Assembly: GCF_910592395.1 (NCBI RefSeq) | Contig: NC_088318.1 | Span: 16,058,349-16,122,348 of the forward strand | Direction of reading: 5' to 3' | Origin: Lineus longissimus | Lineage: Eukaryota; Nemertea; Pilidiophora; Heteronemertea; Lineidae | Length of the DNA stretch: 64,000 nt | Shown: one piece after another, positions 1 through 14,720 of the stretch | How the letters are laid out: each line of letters opens with the position of its first letter | Numbering within the stretch: the stretch's first letter is position 1 | The notes under the pieces: model-generated | What the model was told of the DNA's origin: nothing | The model's database searches: none | What the model saw: the letters and a program-made list of their open reading frames with translations, nothing else | Position numbers and translations under genes: made by a program

Positions 1-1390
1 CAGCGTCTTTAGTGATATTGATCGTAGTAACAATACTTCGTCTTCCAATGACAAGATCGAACAGTTGTTTTAACGTAATGCGTTTCCTTCATGGGCACTT
101 TTAAGGGTTGACCAGGCACAACCATTTTGCCCCATGACAATAAGTTGAAATCCTAGAGCAATGAGAACTCTTTCACAACGAAGTAAATGCTACTTTCAAG
201 GGTTGGCGTCCAGTCAGTTCTTTGTTTACCAGCATACATGTACAGTAGAAAAGTTGATGTAGAAATAAGCATTTTTATATTGGATGTTGCTATTGGTACA
301 CCTATGACAGGGATGATATTGGAAACACACCGCACTGTCCTGCGCAGCTATCGCCCAGCATCACATAAATGAGAAAATCATGGGTCAAAGACGGGTCGGG
401 ATTATGTGATGTGACATCAGCGTACACCTAAAATTACTCTTTCGGCTAAATACACTTTATCAGAATTTATGTAGACGTTCTCATTTGTGGTATCGCTCAG
501 GCGGATTCTTTTGTAAATAAGACATTTACATGTATGCCCCCGCGGGAATTTACGAAGAACGCAAAGTTAGGCGACCAGCGCATTTGTGAAAAAGTATATA
601 CTGAAGCATTTAGAGTGGTACACTACCATCGAGTGGTTGTACTCTATACTTGCCCCAAGGATACCATCTTGTTTGATAACATAAAAGCATTGTCAATCAA
701 TTTCGTAAAGGCTTCATTTCGATGATCAGAAACATTTGTTGCTTTTTGCACTTATGACTGTTGAAACCTTGAGGAGTGCCACACTATGATTGAGTGCCAT
801 ACCCCGAGGACTGATGCCATTTCTACAACTACAACTTTAAAGAACTCAGAGGAATAATGTTCTTATCCTGAGTATGGTTAATTGAGATACATCGAGATAT
901 AAAGGAACAGGAACAGGAAATAAGTTGTTGCCTTAATGTACATATCAATAAAACGTGGAACACGTCAATGCTGTGGGCAAGTCTTCCTCCACACATTGTA
1001 CATGTTGCGTCTACCTCCATAGCAACGGACGTATTTCGTTCTACAAGATCGGTTTCGATTCCTTTGATCGATGTGGACCAGGGATAGTCAATAGAACGTA
1101 ACCGGATCTACATGCATTAGAACACAAAATACGCCTTGATGACGATGATGATGAGTCAACTGTAACCGCCAACGACAACTCATCTAGTCGGGGGGACGAC
1201 ATAAGTTAGTATTAGTCGTGGAGACGGCTTGGTAAGTGATCTCCCGAACACACAAGAACACTGACACCATCAACCGACGATTTGGCACATCGCGGACATA
1301 TCGAATACAAGCGCAATTAACAAACAATCCCAATGAAATGATACGCGTCCAAATGAATGGCCAATGGCTCTGTTGTTGACATCATTAGCC

Positions 1391-1475
1391 GGCTATCAGG
1401 TTATTGAGCTAAATGTCGAAATATCTCCCACGAGTACGGTCTGATTGGTATTCTGTAGAGGATGTGCGAGAGACT
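1391..1475 (+). repeat. Diverged direct repeat, copy 1
   Basis: This stretch resembles 1747-1822. Both contain a block reading TTATYGAGCTAAA, then GTCGAAATATCTC, then TATTCTGT and GAGGATGTG in the same order. Copy 1 has an in-frame stop where copy 2 stays open. It is probably a decayed dispersed element, or less likely a dead exon duplicate. Confidence 0.5.
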
Positions 1476-1746
1476 GGTGGAGAGCCTGCTTGAGTATTGG
1501 GCGGAATATACAGTTGGTGTTTCGAAAAGGGTGTCCATTTCGACCCATTCGCCTACTCGGAAATTGTCAGAATATCAAGAATGTGTTCCCATCCATGTAC
1601 ATCTTAGCGAAGTAACTTAACATATAACGTATCAGAAAAAAACATACTAATGAACAGATGTTTTAGCAAAGATGTTACATCATGTACATTTTCCTACGTT
1701 CTGTAAAACTTGTACTTACTAAGCATGTGATAAATCTATGGCGCCA

Positions 1747-1822
1747 GATTATCGAGCTAAAAGTCGAAATATCTCTCATATCATGGGGGTTGTCTGTTTG
1801 CTATTCTGTCGAGGATGTGTGC
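1747..1822 (+). repeat. Diverged direct repeat, copy 2
   Basis: Partner of the block at 1391-1475, about 350 bases away and in the same orientation. It lies in an open frame of 127 codons (1682-2065) in which I see no domain or splice context, so I do not call a gene. Confidence 0.5.
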
Positions 1823-4800
1823 CCGGGACCTGAGTGTTGTCATTATTGGCAATGGCAGTGCCAGGAGAGGCTGCTTGACATAAAAAATATTGGGCCTCGT
1901 GCTGTCGATGTACGTACCTCTTACTGTCATTTTCATCCATGTATCTACCATGCATGTTTCGAAAACAACTATCCCAGCGTATGCATACCTAGTCTACTCT
2001 TACTTTTATCCGTTGAAGGACTGCTGTCTTCGTGTTCGTCTCGTTGTCTTCTTACCCTAACGTGATACAAAAACTTACATTGCGGATGCTCGAGGTAACG
2101 GTTCCATCGAACTATACACAATGTACTTTGATCCCTCCTTTGAACCTGACGTGCACAGATTCATGCAGTGGCTTCTAATTCCGTTCCATTGTGTCTGCTC
2201 ACCTACAATGTACAACTGGAGGCAGTGAGCAGGTTGGCGCGAGAGAACATCCTCGTCAATTGTCCCTGGCATTCCCATCTTCGCATTGGCTCGGAGGCAT
2301 TTACATATAGGGGAAAAAGGTTCACAATAAACTTGGGTCTGTTTTGGAAGAATCACGCATACCGACGATATCTTCGCGCAGTGAAGTTTCTTTATTTCGT
2401 AGATATGCAATTGGTGACCTTTCAAATCTAGAAGGTCGCGAAGATGTCCTCCAGCTACCGCTATTATGACAGTGGTCTTTTTAAAACTACATGTACTTCA
2501 TCATTCAATTCTTGTACAGTAAACGAGGGGTTAGTATTTTCTTATTGAGATCCGGGATCGAGATACGGTGTTAATTGCTTCACGATCGTGGTGTTATTTT
2601 GACATGAGAAGAATCGACTTCCGGATGCTTTCCATGTCGAAAAGGTTGCTACGTTCCCCCACATCCATACCATTTCGCGAAGCAATATAATTGAAGCCTT
2701 GGTCATTACCCGCTTATGATTGGTCCAATCAAGAGGACTGCGCCGGCAATGCAGGGTTGATGGCATCTGATTGGCTAATACGACGAGAAGTAAGGTTGTA
2801 CACATTAATGGACACATATGCTATAACATCAACTTAGATATACTTCTTAGAAAGTGACAACATTTTTCTTGATGGACACTCCACTGCACGTTGTTATCAC
2901 ACTTGAAATCGACATAGAACCAATGATAGAGACATAACAAATCAAGAGCAAAAAATTAAAAAAATCGCATTTCTAACAAAATATGATGCCTTCTTTATTT
3001 TCAGAATAAATTATTTCTTATTTACACCATATCTCTTTCACAATAAATACAATAAATAACATAATAATTGGGAAACCCTGTACGATCTTGTGAACCACGC
3101 ATACAGGGTGTCCAAATGAATGATTACTACATGGACTTTGTACTAGAACACGTCCGGGAATTGGGTAATATTTTTGTGGGCATTACACCATTGAGTTTGA
3201 TTCTCTCGATATTTGACAGATAGAACCAATTTATTATTGCGTTCTTTAAAGCTATAATTCGAGAAACAAACGGTAATACATGTACATGTACGTGTACACT
3301 CACGCACACATGCACTCACAATAATCGAATACGTATAATTTCGAATGAAAGTTTGCGCCAGCGAAATATATCAATAAAATTTCAAAAGCTGCATTGCAAC
3401 CACGAGCTGTTATAGGTTTAATTTGATAAAATGACACCGTGTACGGATGCAATTTACTCCATAATGTCGTAGGAACCGCCTGGCAATTATGGGGATCCGT
3501 GCTGTAAATGCAAATCATGCATCTGATAACTTCTCATGAAACTTGGAATTGTTTTATCTCACTGTGTAATTGAGTCCATTTATTTTATAATCATAAATAA
3601 AGTGCTCTTATTTAGTGTTGTGTAAGAAAGGGAAGATTGGTGCGTCTCAAAATGCGTTCATAAATGTCATCTATGAGGATAGCTTTGTGGGTATTAAAAG
3701 CCCATGCATGAAAACTCATATGTCGCCTCTACAGACAATCACGGTGAAATTTGGAAAACTATTGACGGCGATGAGTTCATTCATCTACGTCATAATCTAC
3801 AGATTTTTTATTTAAAACCCACATGGTTCTAAAAATATTCTGAGTACAAGGGGTGTCGAGTACATCGAGTTCAGCTTTCCGTCGTGGACAGAACCCCAAA
3901 CCATGCGGGCAGAACCCCAAACGATGCAGACATAACATTTTCGAATAAACTATAGTGGGTCTTTGCTTCATTCTTTAACAACAGATACCATGCATAGTGC
4001 ACATATTCGTTAGAGGAACTAAGTGGTGACTGCTCTCATCATTAGCCAAATGAATTTAGTAATAAGAAATTAACGATCCCATGTTAGATATTATAAGACG
4101 TACTAAATTATACTGGGCGTACTAATTTAGCCTACTTATAACGTAACCGGTCTTCACTACCAAATCATTCTCTCATGAATCGTTCATAACCGTATTACTT
4201 CCAAAGGAATAACGCCTGATAGAGCTTGCTCGATATTCCCTTTTTACCCGGGGCGTTCTTTGGGCTTTATCTGAAGTTCTTTCGATCGTGAAAACAACAG
4301 ATGTATTGAATTTCATTACGCGCGACATCCAATACCGCTTTGATGCCTTACTCGAATGTTTAAACCAAAACCAAGGCGTATCTTTTCATGGGTTAGCAGT
4401 TTGATTGACGAACGGGGGAGGTTGATTATATAAATTGAGGAGTTCAAGACAATCGATGATTTCATTAGAACCTGGGCCACTTTAAGGATGAGGTTTGCCA
4501 TCACCGACAACTTTGGGACACGCTGTATATGAATGTGACGACTGAAACTGACAATTGTACATGTAATCAACAAAATGGCTTAATGATTTCTTCACCGATC
4601 CGCAATGATTAATTTCAAGAATAGAATTCCGTTTTTATAATATGCCACTATCATTACCAAAACTTATTCAGTTTTTATAACTCCCGCAAATGCATGAATA
4701 TGCGTGGGAATATTTTAGGTAATAGATATCGTTGTAACTTATTTCACAATGTAATCTAATCAAGGAAAATGTTGTTCAAAATCTAATTTTTTTACGCTTG

Positions 4801-7800
4801 GCATTTTTCTGTCTCACAATTATATCATACTTCAATTATACATGTTATAACCGCATTGATTTTATGCGTTATGCGATATTCTTTCAGCCAGCATCTTAAT
4901 TGCAATACCTTCTTCAATCTAAATCATTGAGTCATGATAAAGATTCTGCCTTGGGCGTTATCTTTCACCAACACATTTTCACTCACTGGGTTTAAAATAG
5001 TCTTATAAACCCGTGCAATGATTCTGATTTAGCTCATTTTAAAAACCTTTCCCGGACCGGTCGCTCTCAGGTGAATCCAAACCAAAAGACAGAAATTAGC
5101 TGAATCATTCTAGATATCGGAATGAAATTAGGCCAAGCCCATGTCTGTCTTTGATAAGCTTTATTCCATGTCATTAATGCTCTTTTATCCATCAACTCAA
5201 TCCAATTACCCCCACTCCCACAGACGAGATAATAGAAAAGGCAATAGTATAACTAAGTATTATAGTCTCAGGAAAGGCCATATATCTGGTAAAGCGAGTT
5301 TACCACTTGGCGCTGAAACAGGCCGCTCATTTAATCAGGCTAAAAATTTGACAAATTAAAGAATTCAATTAATCAACCAATGGTTTTTAATCACATTGTA
5401 GTAACAGTTTGTGTCAACCCTTTATGCGGATGGTGGAGTCTCCTTATACTTGCGTTACATCTTTTGCTCGCCCGGCGGCTCATAGGATTAGAACAGGGTT
5501 GATTTGCTCTGTCTGTGTGGCGTGTTGAAGAAAATGGATACTCGGTCGATTAACATTAGCGAATTAATGCACTGTCACCTAGGAGGTCGTGAACTTTCAG
5601 TATTCTCGTTGGGAATTTTCCCTTTGCGACAGAGATTGTACGTGATGTATAGCTATTTCAACGGACGTGTTGGCTTCCTCCGAGGTGACTCCGGTTACAT
5701 TCTTGACGATTTCAGTAGTTGCAGACTACGGTTTCTTGGGCTATCGACACCCTATAGAGCATCAATATCCTTTGCGAGACAACTTCGGATGGCTTAACCT
5801 GATGATGATACTGTATTCTTCGAGTTACGGGGAGTTTTGAGATACTTAAAACTCTCTTGGAAAGGCAGACAAGCGTTCCTACGTGACACCTCGATCGCCC
5901 ACAACCGCACCTTTTATCAACCGCACCTTTTGAGCCCTCCGAGGTTGTCAGATATTTTTTCCCAACGCTCAACTTGTATCTCAATATCAATACTTCAGAC
6001 ATATCACCTTTCAACATGTCTTCTTTGAATCATTTGCTGAAGCTTTATATCTGGCTTCGTTTTTTCATTATTCACAAATGGGGACAAGATAGCGCCTCAT
6101 GGCTTTTTTAGAGGGAGAGGCTATTTTATTAACAGATTAAATGTATCAGTCAATCAGCTTTATTATCTCGCCTCAAAAGAAAACAGTCATTTGTTTAGTT
6201 CCAAGTGAAACTAGAGAATTTCCCTTGTAAAAAATGCTATGAATGTACCTCTAGTCCCCGAAGCTTAAAGGAAAGGAATAAAGAAGAATTAGGCATTCAA
6301 TTATCTTAGTTCCCTTTCATGCATCCAGCAGTTTTTATATATCAGTATTTTCTTTTCACAGGGATGGGCGAGAATATTATCTGTTTATTGTAGAACAAAA
6401 GATAGGTATATCAAGGCCGTTTTTCCTCCTGTCCATCGGCGTAGCTTTATCCTCGCATCAGAGAAATTGTCTCTCTCTCTCGGCCCATAACCCCACCCAG
6501 AACTTTTTTTTGTCATAAATTCGCTTGAAAGATTTGATGAGGACTCTCTTGTCGTACCTATCATCATGCCATTTGAAACAAGCTATACATTTGCATGCGT
6601 TTTCGTACACATGTATTTCCCTAAATACCAAAGACTTTTGAGTTTAAAGTTCTAAGAAATATTGTCCGCAAGACACCGTTATAGTGAGACTGTGATTGAC
6701 CTGTCATAATCTACTGTTTGGCCATTCGATGATGTTTTGGTCGGAAGTCAGAGATACTTGATGATGGTTCTTGATGTATTCTGTCCACGTAGGACTAATA
6801 CACCCCTGATCGGCGGAAAAAGTCGTTTTATCATCAGATGATCACTATTAATAGGAAACCAGCGGAAGCCACAAGCGGATGAATACCATGGATGAACCAA
6901 TTGAGGAGGCTTGCCGTGATGATGAGTTTAGAACGTGTGACAACATACCTTATACGTTATACCTTGCCTATTATACAAGAAAAAATGATTCCCCATTCCT
7001 GCGTCTCTTCTTGAGTCTTAGCTGTATGGACTGAATGTGCTACTGATTTTTATGATAATCCTAGCAAAGAACTTTGCTATTATTGTGTGTAATAGTCCAA
7101 GAGCATCTCAGCCTATTCAATGTTTTATGATTTCTTGAGCTCTAGTTACAAGTATACCCGTAACTCGCTGATGACGCTTATGGACTATACAAGGTAAGGT
7201 GCACTGCCAATTTTTCAATATTCGAACAGGAACTAGGGAAGACAAAAACCACCAACCGCGGAAATGAGCCTTCTGTAACATATAGAGATATTCCTGGACG
7301 CCGGTGTGCAAGGGATAGTAGTCCTAGGGCTGATAGTCCGTGTAACAATAGCCCGCATTGCTAAATGTTTTGGTTAGGGTTAGCGGTACAATAGATCATG
7401 CTGCTTAATTGGTCAAATACAATGCTACCGGGCTATGACTCCAGGGGGACTATATCCGCTGTCACACCGGCTATGAGATATTTCTCTCGTTGGAGGATTT
7501 TTTCCAATTTCTTACTGTGAGGAAATACCCTGACCTACCAAATATAAAGACTGCTAACGCTGCGTCATTTTGATGGTTTTTTTCCCATTTCACAGCTTAT
7601 ACAGTACATTTATCAAGTACGCATCGACGCCGCATCGATACCGAAGGTCATCTCAGGGCCAGGTACCTCCCGGCGAGGTAGACGTTAATGGACTATGCAT
7701 TTGTAGTTAATTCATATGTTTTTTTCTTGAATAGATATGTTGTTGAGCAGCAAGTCACATTTTAGTCAAATAAGCCGACAGCCTCGTGGTACCACAATGT

Positions 7801-10577
7801 ACAAGGCTAACACTTGCGTTTTCTCAGTTCCGGCTTAGACGTTCTATTGTTCATCTACTCAGGCGGACTTCAGGTCGGAAGATTGCGGTAAACAGTTAAC
7901 GTATACTTGCGTTCCATTCCGAATCAAACGTTCTTTTTTCGTCTCCATTCAATCGGCTGAGGTTCGGAAAAGGGCGTGAACGTACGTTTACCACCTGTGA
8001 GCTTTCTGTTGTTGAGGGGCGTAGAATGTAAAATACGCAAGGGCGTTGTGCACATTGGATACTACTATATGTTTTACCAGTGTACACATGTTCCATTTTG
8101 GGGGAATGTCCTCATCTTTGCCTGTGCGGTATGTCTCATTAATCCACCTGAGTCCGTCGTGATCATTGACCCTCCTTCGGTGCCTTAATACCGCGGCCCA
8201 CTGCGGCCAATCACGGGTGCAAATAGATTGATACAAGAAGGCTAGCGGTCGAATCTGCAACGAGTAAAATAATATAGCAATCAGAAATAAGGCGCAGTCA
8301 TGAAGAAGTGGTGCCAAATTACCTTCAAAAAAGGGATTTTGATCTATTATTGTCTTACGTCATGCGTGGAACCAATGGTTTAGCCGCTTCGTCAGGCCGC
8401 CAACAGAAAGTGTCAGTTTCTTCTGAAAAAATACGGCGGTGATTCTGACATGTCCGAAACGTCAACGTATAATGGAAGGATTGTGTGACAAATCTCTCAT
8501 TATAATGCTTCGTGTGATAATGGCAAGAAATAGTGTAGTATGTTTTTCGCTGTCACCTAAAGGAGAAAAAGAGCAATTAATTTGCGGCCATAAGCCAATC
8601 GCAATAAATAAAAATAGATGCGATATCAAATCACGAGCACCTAAAAGTAGATATGGGTGGGATGGGACAATCATCCAGACACCTGCATAACAATATGAAT
8701 GAGGTATGCAACCCTTGTTTTCATCATCAGGTTCTAAAGGAAATTGAAAGAAAAGTCGTCAACAACAGCATGATACCATCTTACACGAACTTCTGTTCTT
8801 CATTCTCTTCGCGCTTAACCATTTTTATTCATCATGAAGGATGAAATTGGTGGCGACATGCGATCTTGCAGAAGGGCTAGAGCTCCTTCATGAGAATGCG
8901 TAGGAACACTAGAGTAATACATGTAATCGGGGCCTCGTCTGACCTCCTATAGGCCCCATTCTTGATAACTTCTTTGGCATGCCTCGAAAGCGTATCCTCG
9001 CTCACCAGCCGTGTTTTCAACCACTCAAACAGACTATCACATGATAACTTGAGTTTATTTCCACTTCGATGCCGCAAATGCGGCCAAAAACATCGGCAAG
9101 AACAAGGAAGATGCTACAAAGTCTCTGATTTTGGCCGATCGCATTCCTTGACATGCGTCAATACCAAGTAACTACCCGATGAGCACTCTAACCTTTCTCA
9201 ACATCAGCACTAAGATAAAGCGGTAATAAAGATGGGGCGATGAGGGGAAGGCGTATGTTGTCAGCCTTCCTCTGGCCCATTAGCGGGATGCTGGGACATG
9301 CGAGGTTTCCTCTGTCATCATTTAACCTCGGGCGTTTATTGCTGCAGCAGCTAGGTCCACGTGACAGGGAAATCGGAGCTGAATCTGCCGATGCTTTGGG
9401 ACACTCAAAGAGCCTGTCACTGGCGTTGGTTAAGTCCTGTACATTTTTTACAAATGTCCTGTTGGTTATCAAATAGAACCACGTTAAAACATGAAGCAGC
9501 CGTATCGCAGCTATACATGCACAGAAATTCGATACCATTTTCTTTATAGATTTTTCATATAACTTTTTGTCCCTTTCCGAGTCACGTATCGGGGCTGTGC
9601 CAGCCAAGTCGTCTTGTATAACCAATGTTCCGACCCCAAGTATCGAATATAGTTAAAAGGCTCATTTCACTGATTATATCTACACCGATAACTTTAAGAA
9701 AAAACGAGTGTTCTTCCAACCGACGTAACAACCCAGAGGGTTCTATACTTAGAAGCACAAAGAAGACCCCCAACGAAAGGAAATATGTCATTTTGCAATC
9801 GGCAGATGAAATATAGCTTTGAACTTATCAGACGCATTTATTCTTCCGGTGATAGATAAATGTATATTCTGTTGAGATTGGTCTGATCCCGGATACTATT
9901 ATCCATCAGTCAGGGTCGTTGCTAGAGGGACGGGGGGAAGCGTCGCAAGGTCACCAAAAGCATGTTTTTATGTCGGTTTTGGCCGGTTTGCAGCGACATG
10001 GAGATGCAACACCCGACAACAAAATCACGCTCAGGCCCGTTGTCACACCGATGGAACGAGATTGCGAGGAAACTTAAAACATTCCGCAACCTTCGCATGT
10101 CCTTATCTAAAATATCAGTAAAATATCATCACCAGTTTGCCTTCACAGAAATAGTTCTGTTGCCTTCGCGTGTTGAAATTTTGACGCAAACAGATTGCTC
10201 AGAGTAAATTGGGCCAAAGGGTTGGATATATTAAATGCAACTGTGGTATTATTCCGATCATACAACAGAGGTTTGATGCTTTGATCGTACCGTACGTGGG
10301 CAGATTGGAAGCTGAGTGAAAACGTTATGTTTAACTTCTACAGAAACAGAAAGGTTTTCATATGTCGTTTTCGAATATAAACAAAGCGATGGTTATGTAG
10401 GTATCGCAGTTCGACTAAAGGACGTTATACTTGACACTCTTAGGAGTAAAGGTGTTTGAGCTTTCTTTCGGCCAACACAACTATCCACCGTGTAGAGGTT
10501 TATTTCCCCTTGCCGGATTAAGCGTATTGACCCCATGAAAGCTCTTTTGTGGTGGACAATGTTATCGAGATCCTTTG

Positions 10578-10705
10578 ATATAGGACTATAAGAACAATGG
10601 GAATTTATGCCTCGGCTTTGTTTAAGGACAATAGACCGTGTATTGAGCGAGGCTTGAATTATTTTAACTGCGGGGGCAAAGGGACGTAATGTTTATTTCT
10701 AAGAG
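10578..10705 (+). repeat. Dispersed repeat, copy A
   Basis: It shares an ordered series of blocks with 14590-14720: GCTTTGTTTAARGACAATAG, then GTATT, then AGGC, then ATTATTTT, ending in a G-rich segment and a GACGT/AACGT word. The two copies lie about 4 kb apart in the same orientation. The sequence is non-coding and most likely a transposon fragment; I do not recognise the family. Confidence 0.55.
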
Positions 10706-13700
10706 TGTACGCATAACAGTCCAGTGCTCACCTGACGAGCATATCCTGGTCATTCTTCTCATCACAGCTCCCTATCTGTCATGGCTGACAAGTCGCAAGC
10801 AGCTGCAGGCTTGATATGACAACATAAGGGGCGTTTGATTAGGAAACACTTGCCTCCGAGAGCTCGTCAGATCTGTGGGAAGGTTGTCCAATTTAGGAGG
10901 CCATGTCAGCGATATGCACAGATTGGTGATAAATGATGATTGGCCAATGTTGTTTTATACCTTCAAACCGGTTTGCCTGTGCGTCATCCAGTGCCGCTAC
11001 TAACTCTTTTCATGGAACAAACACGCATAGGTGTAACTTAACGGGAAGGTTCCTAATGGCGTGAAAAATGGTGTGACGTGCCTTTTTATAATTTGTTATG
11101 CCAAACATACCAAAAACATCACGTGACTGGAGCAACATGTAAACAGTACATGTATGTCTCGATCGGACACTTCTTTAGATTTTCCGACATTCTAGACTAA
11201 ATCGTGATATCGGGCAAGTATGTCACTGTCGCTGTCCCATCTTTGATTACAATGGCCGAAAGGAAATGGATGTGACGAGGCTCATACATACGATGCTACA
11301 AAGCACCACATCAAAGTATCCCTTCTCTAATGCGGCCGGCGTAATTTGTTTGAATTCCAATTGAACCCAGAATTGAATTCTGGGTGTCTGAGCCTCATTT
11401 CTCTTGCCATTTAAAAGATAAAAGCAAGGATCTCTAATGTATTTGGTCGCGTTCTCCCAAGGCATCTTTGATTAGGCGCCGTTACTCTGAGACGGACGTT
11501 ATCTATAGACGGACGATGGTTGGCCAAATGAGAAAAGAAAAATTCTTTATTTTTGGCGATGTTGAATCTGTTTGAGGGTGCACATTTGCATTTCTCCTGC
11601 GTGTTTTTGCTCAAATTACTTTTTCATTGCCTTACCAATAAAAGTAATCTCTCTGAAGACTATTATGACTGGTGACTGACTGAGGTGCAAGATGCAAAAA
11701 GAACACGCTACCTTATCTCAATCCAGAATTACGTTAGCGTAAGCGATATGTCCCCGCATCCAAAGGAGAAAGGTTATTCTTGAAACTAAGACTCTTATTC
11801 TCTTCAGGGGTATTGATAATCGATGCCTACTTCCGCTACGAGCGACCGGAAACCTGATAAGAGAAATGCAGCAGTTCTACTCTTAATGCTTAAAAAGTTC
11901 CTTTGGTTAAAAATTGATACCTCGTTCAGTTAAAAAATCGTAAAGGCTAGCGTCTTATGTGTTTTTGTGTTGCCAACAAGTTCAGAGAACTACAGAATCT
12001 TTTAACTTGTCATGACTTCGGCCATAACAAAGTATGAAGCGCGATTCACAGTATGACCATGAACACAGCACTCGTTAGCTTTGGCTTCAGGCGAAAAATT
12101 TACATGTAGGACAAAAATGCCGACCAATGGGAGATAATTGCTACTAATTTTGTGTTTCCGTTTTCCACATCAAATGATTTTTAAGTTTCGTGGCTGCACA
12201 AAAGGGAAGGCGTTTTCTACTTTATGTCATCAGCCTCGACAGCAGTTTATATAGTCTTTGTCATCTTCCCCAGTCTTCGTTATCATCTTGGGTCTCGTCA
12301 AGGTTTGTTTTTAATGACCTCAGTTTCACGACCAATGCGCTAATTTACATTTCAAAGGGGCGACCTTTCTGTTGTGTTTCGCAATACTCCTGAGAAACAC
12401 ATAATGAGCTCCCATGTGCACTAGACGTGTCATGCAAACTCCTGTTGTGAGGCGGCGAAGTCCGAGGGCGTAAGGGAGTCGAGACCTTCTGGGTCACGAT
12501 GGAGTAACGAAGCTAAGTTGATGAAACAGACACGTATTCCGAGTTTTCCCCGAGAAAGGTCCCCAAGGTCTCCCATCAGTCAGGACCACCTTAAGTCAGT
12601 CTTGTAATTAGGTCCCCCTTGGCCACTCTTGATCATACCTACCCTTGGAACAGTATCGGGATTAGCTAACGAAGGTACGTAATAATGAGAAGTGAGTAGG
12701 TTGGGGCTCAGCCACCAGCAAACAGAAACTTACGAAATATTTTCTTAAAATCTAACGTATAGGAAGCATTGCTTTTAATACATCCTGATACACAGAGTAT
12801 CAGCTTTCACCTCATCAAGCAACCTTTAACTGGTTCAGTTCCGGAGGCATTTCATTTGAAACGTGATACAATTACCAAGATAATGCATAAAACTTCACTG
12901 AAACGCTGTGAGCAGATTAATTCATGTCATCATTTAGACGTTTAGGCCAACTTTATGCTCGCTGCTCCCGACAGTATATAGTTAGAGAGAGAGATGTTAG
13001 GGAATTAGCGCGATATTGGAATACCGGTTTCAATATGAAATTCATAATTGTCAATCAAAATTTCCTTCTGTTGAACTTCGCCAACATTTAAAGGTGAGAT
13101 GTCAAGCTTTAAACACCACCGAGTAAGAGAAGCCAGAATAAATTTTATGATATGGATCCCCTATATGGGTCTCACAGGCCATTAAGCACTTCTCTGTTGG
13201 CCGCCTAGGCGTTGGCTTGAAAACACATACATTTATGGCCTTGCGCTATGAGAGGTAATGTTTTAAATCGGACAGAAAGCCGCTGTTTGATATGATATGT
13301 TTGATATCATGATATAAACACGCCATTACCTTAATCATCATATACGCTCTACCTCATAGGATAGTATCCCCCCCCCCCAATCAATAACAATAATAGCAAA
13401 TATGCCCCGTGATACCAATCGACATTCGAGATCTCCCTGGTAAACGTGAACATTCTCACATTGTTATTCAACTGCCGTAAATGAATGAGTTCTAGTCACG
13501 CCTCAATTCAACCAGAGCGGCCTCCGAAGACTTGTAGCTTTTGTAGTTTTCGTGACAGTTGAGTGAAACGACATGAGAGAATTCCTCAGATGGGCGGGGA
13601 AAATTTAACCATCAGCTTTTGAAGCTGCCTTGGTGTGTTCAGGCGAAAGTTAAACAATTTTGAATACCCCAAGCAAAGGCACGTTTTTTCGTGAGGGGAA

Positions 13701-14589
13701 ACTTTAAACCTCGGATTGGTACATACCTATTCACGTATCGGTTCATGTCTACTCAATGTTAAGAAAGTAAAAAGGTACATTGTAAATCAATACCTTTCTC
13801 CAACCCAGTTTTTGTTGCCGGCGACAAAATGGGTTTTCTGACAAAGAACTCGACGAGCTCAGTTCAGCAGATCGGTGGTCGCGTGACGCACTCGTCTTCC
13901 CGCATCACAAAACGTAATAAAAGGCGGCATGATCGCCAAATGTGTTTTCCTTTGACAATATCGTGACGGGACTTCGACTCCACTGCTTTTAGTAACTTCG
14001 TCAAAGGAATCCAAGCTACTATTACAATGGGTTTTTTTGCGAGTACGACATCTTCCGAGACGGATGTTTTGCACTGAGTCTCGTCTCGTGTACATACAAC
14101 TGACACATGACCCTCTCTCATCACGTGGTTGCTTTTTGTTTATTGTTCCTGTAGAACATGACAGGGGCTGTTCTCTTCAGGAGATACTTTTCTAAGACGC
14201 TCTTTATACCTGCTACTCATATACACATTTTTTAAACAAACTTCTTTAAACTGAAGCCGATACTGCCGGAAACCGGAAACCCTTTTGCTGATGACATTTT
14301 TAAGCTGGGAACAAAACGACCAATACTCTGATATTCGATATTTTCCATAAGAATACCTTCCCGGACGATTATGACCATAAGTGTCAGTAGATGTACATGT
14401 ATCAGTAAGCAATCTTCCAGCAGAATATGCACGAAACATTTCACACTTACAAAAATAATAAGAGTCGTGGGTGAAAAAGGTCGCATTATCTTTAGACCAG
14501 CAGCAAAGCAATGTCATCACGTTGATTCACCCTTGCCACTTGCCTATCGACCGCCCTGAAAGAGGCCCGATGACCCTTTGATAAGACAC

Positions 14590-14720
14590 TGTAGAACGAT
14601 GGTAATTTGGGCCGAGGTGCGAGCGGGCTTTGTTTAAAGACAATAGACTGAGTATTAGGCAAGGCCTGGATTATTTTCAATTGCGAGGTAATGGGCACAA
14701 TAACGTCATGGGTAAGTACT
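14590..14720 (+). repeat. Dispersed repeat, copy B
   Basis: Second copy of the repeat at 10578-10705, with the same blocks in the same order at roughly 75-80 percent identity by eye. Neither copy shows clear terminal inverted repeats or target duplications. Confidence 0.55.

Noticed and set aside
7366-7382. TTAGGG-like telomeric motif (GGTTAGGGTTAG)
   Set aside because: Only about two units occur, which is too short to mean a telomere relic.
9188-9625. Minus-strand frame of 145 codons
   Set aside because: Composition is mixed, no motif, signal peptide or exon partner; chance length is possible in this base composition.
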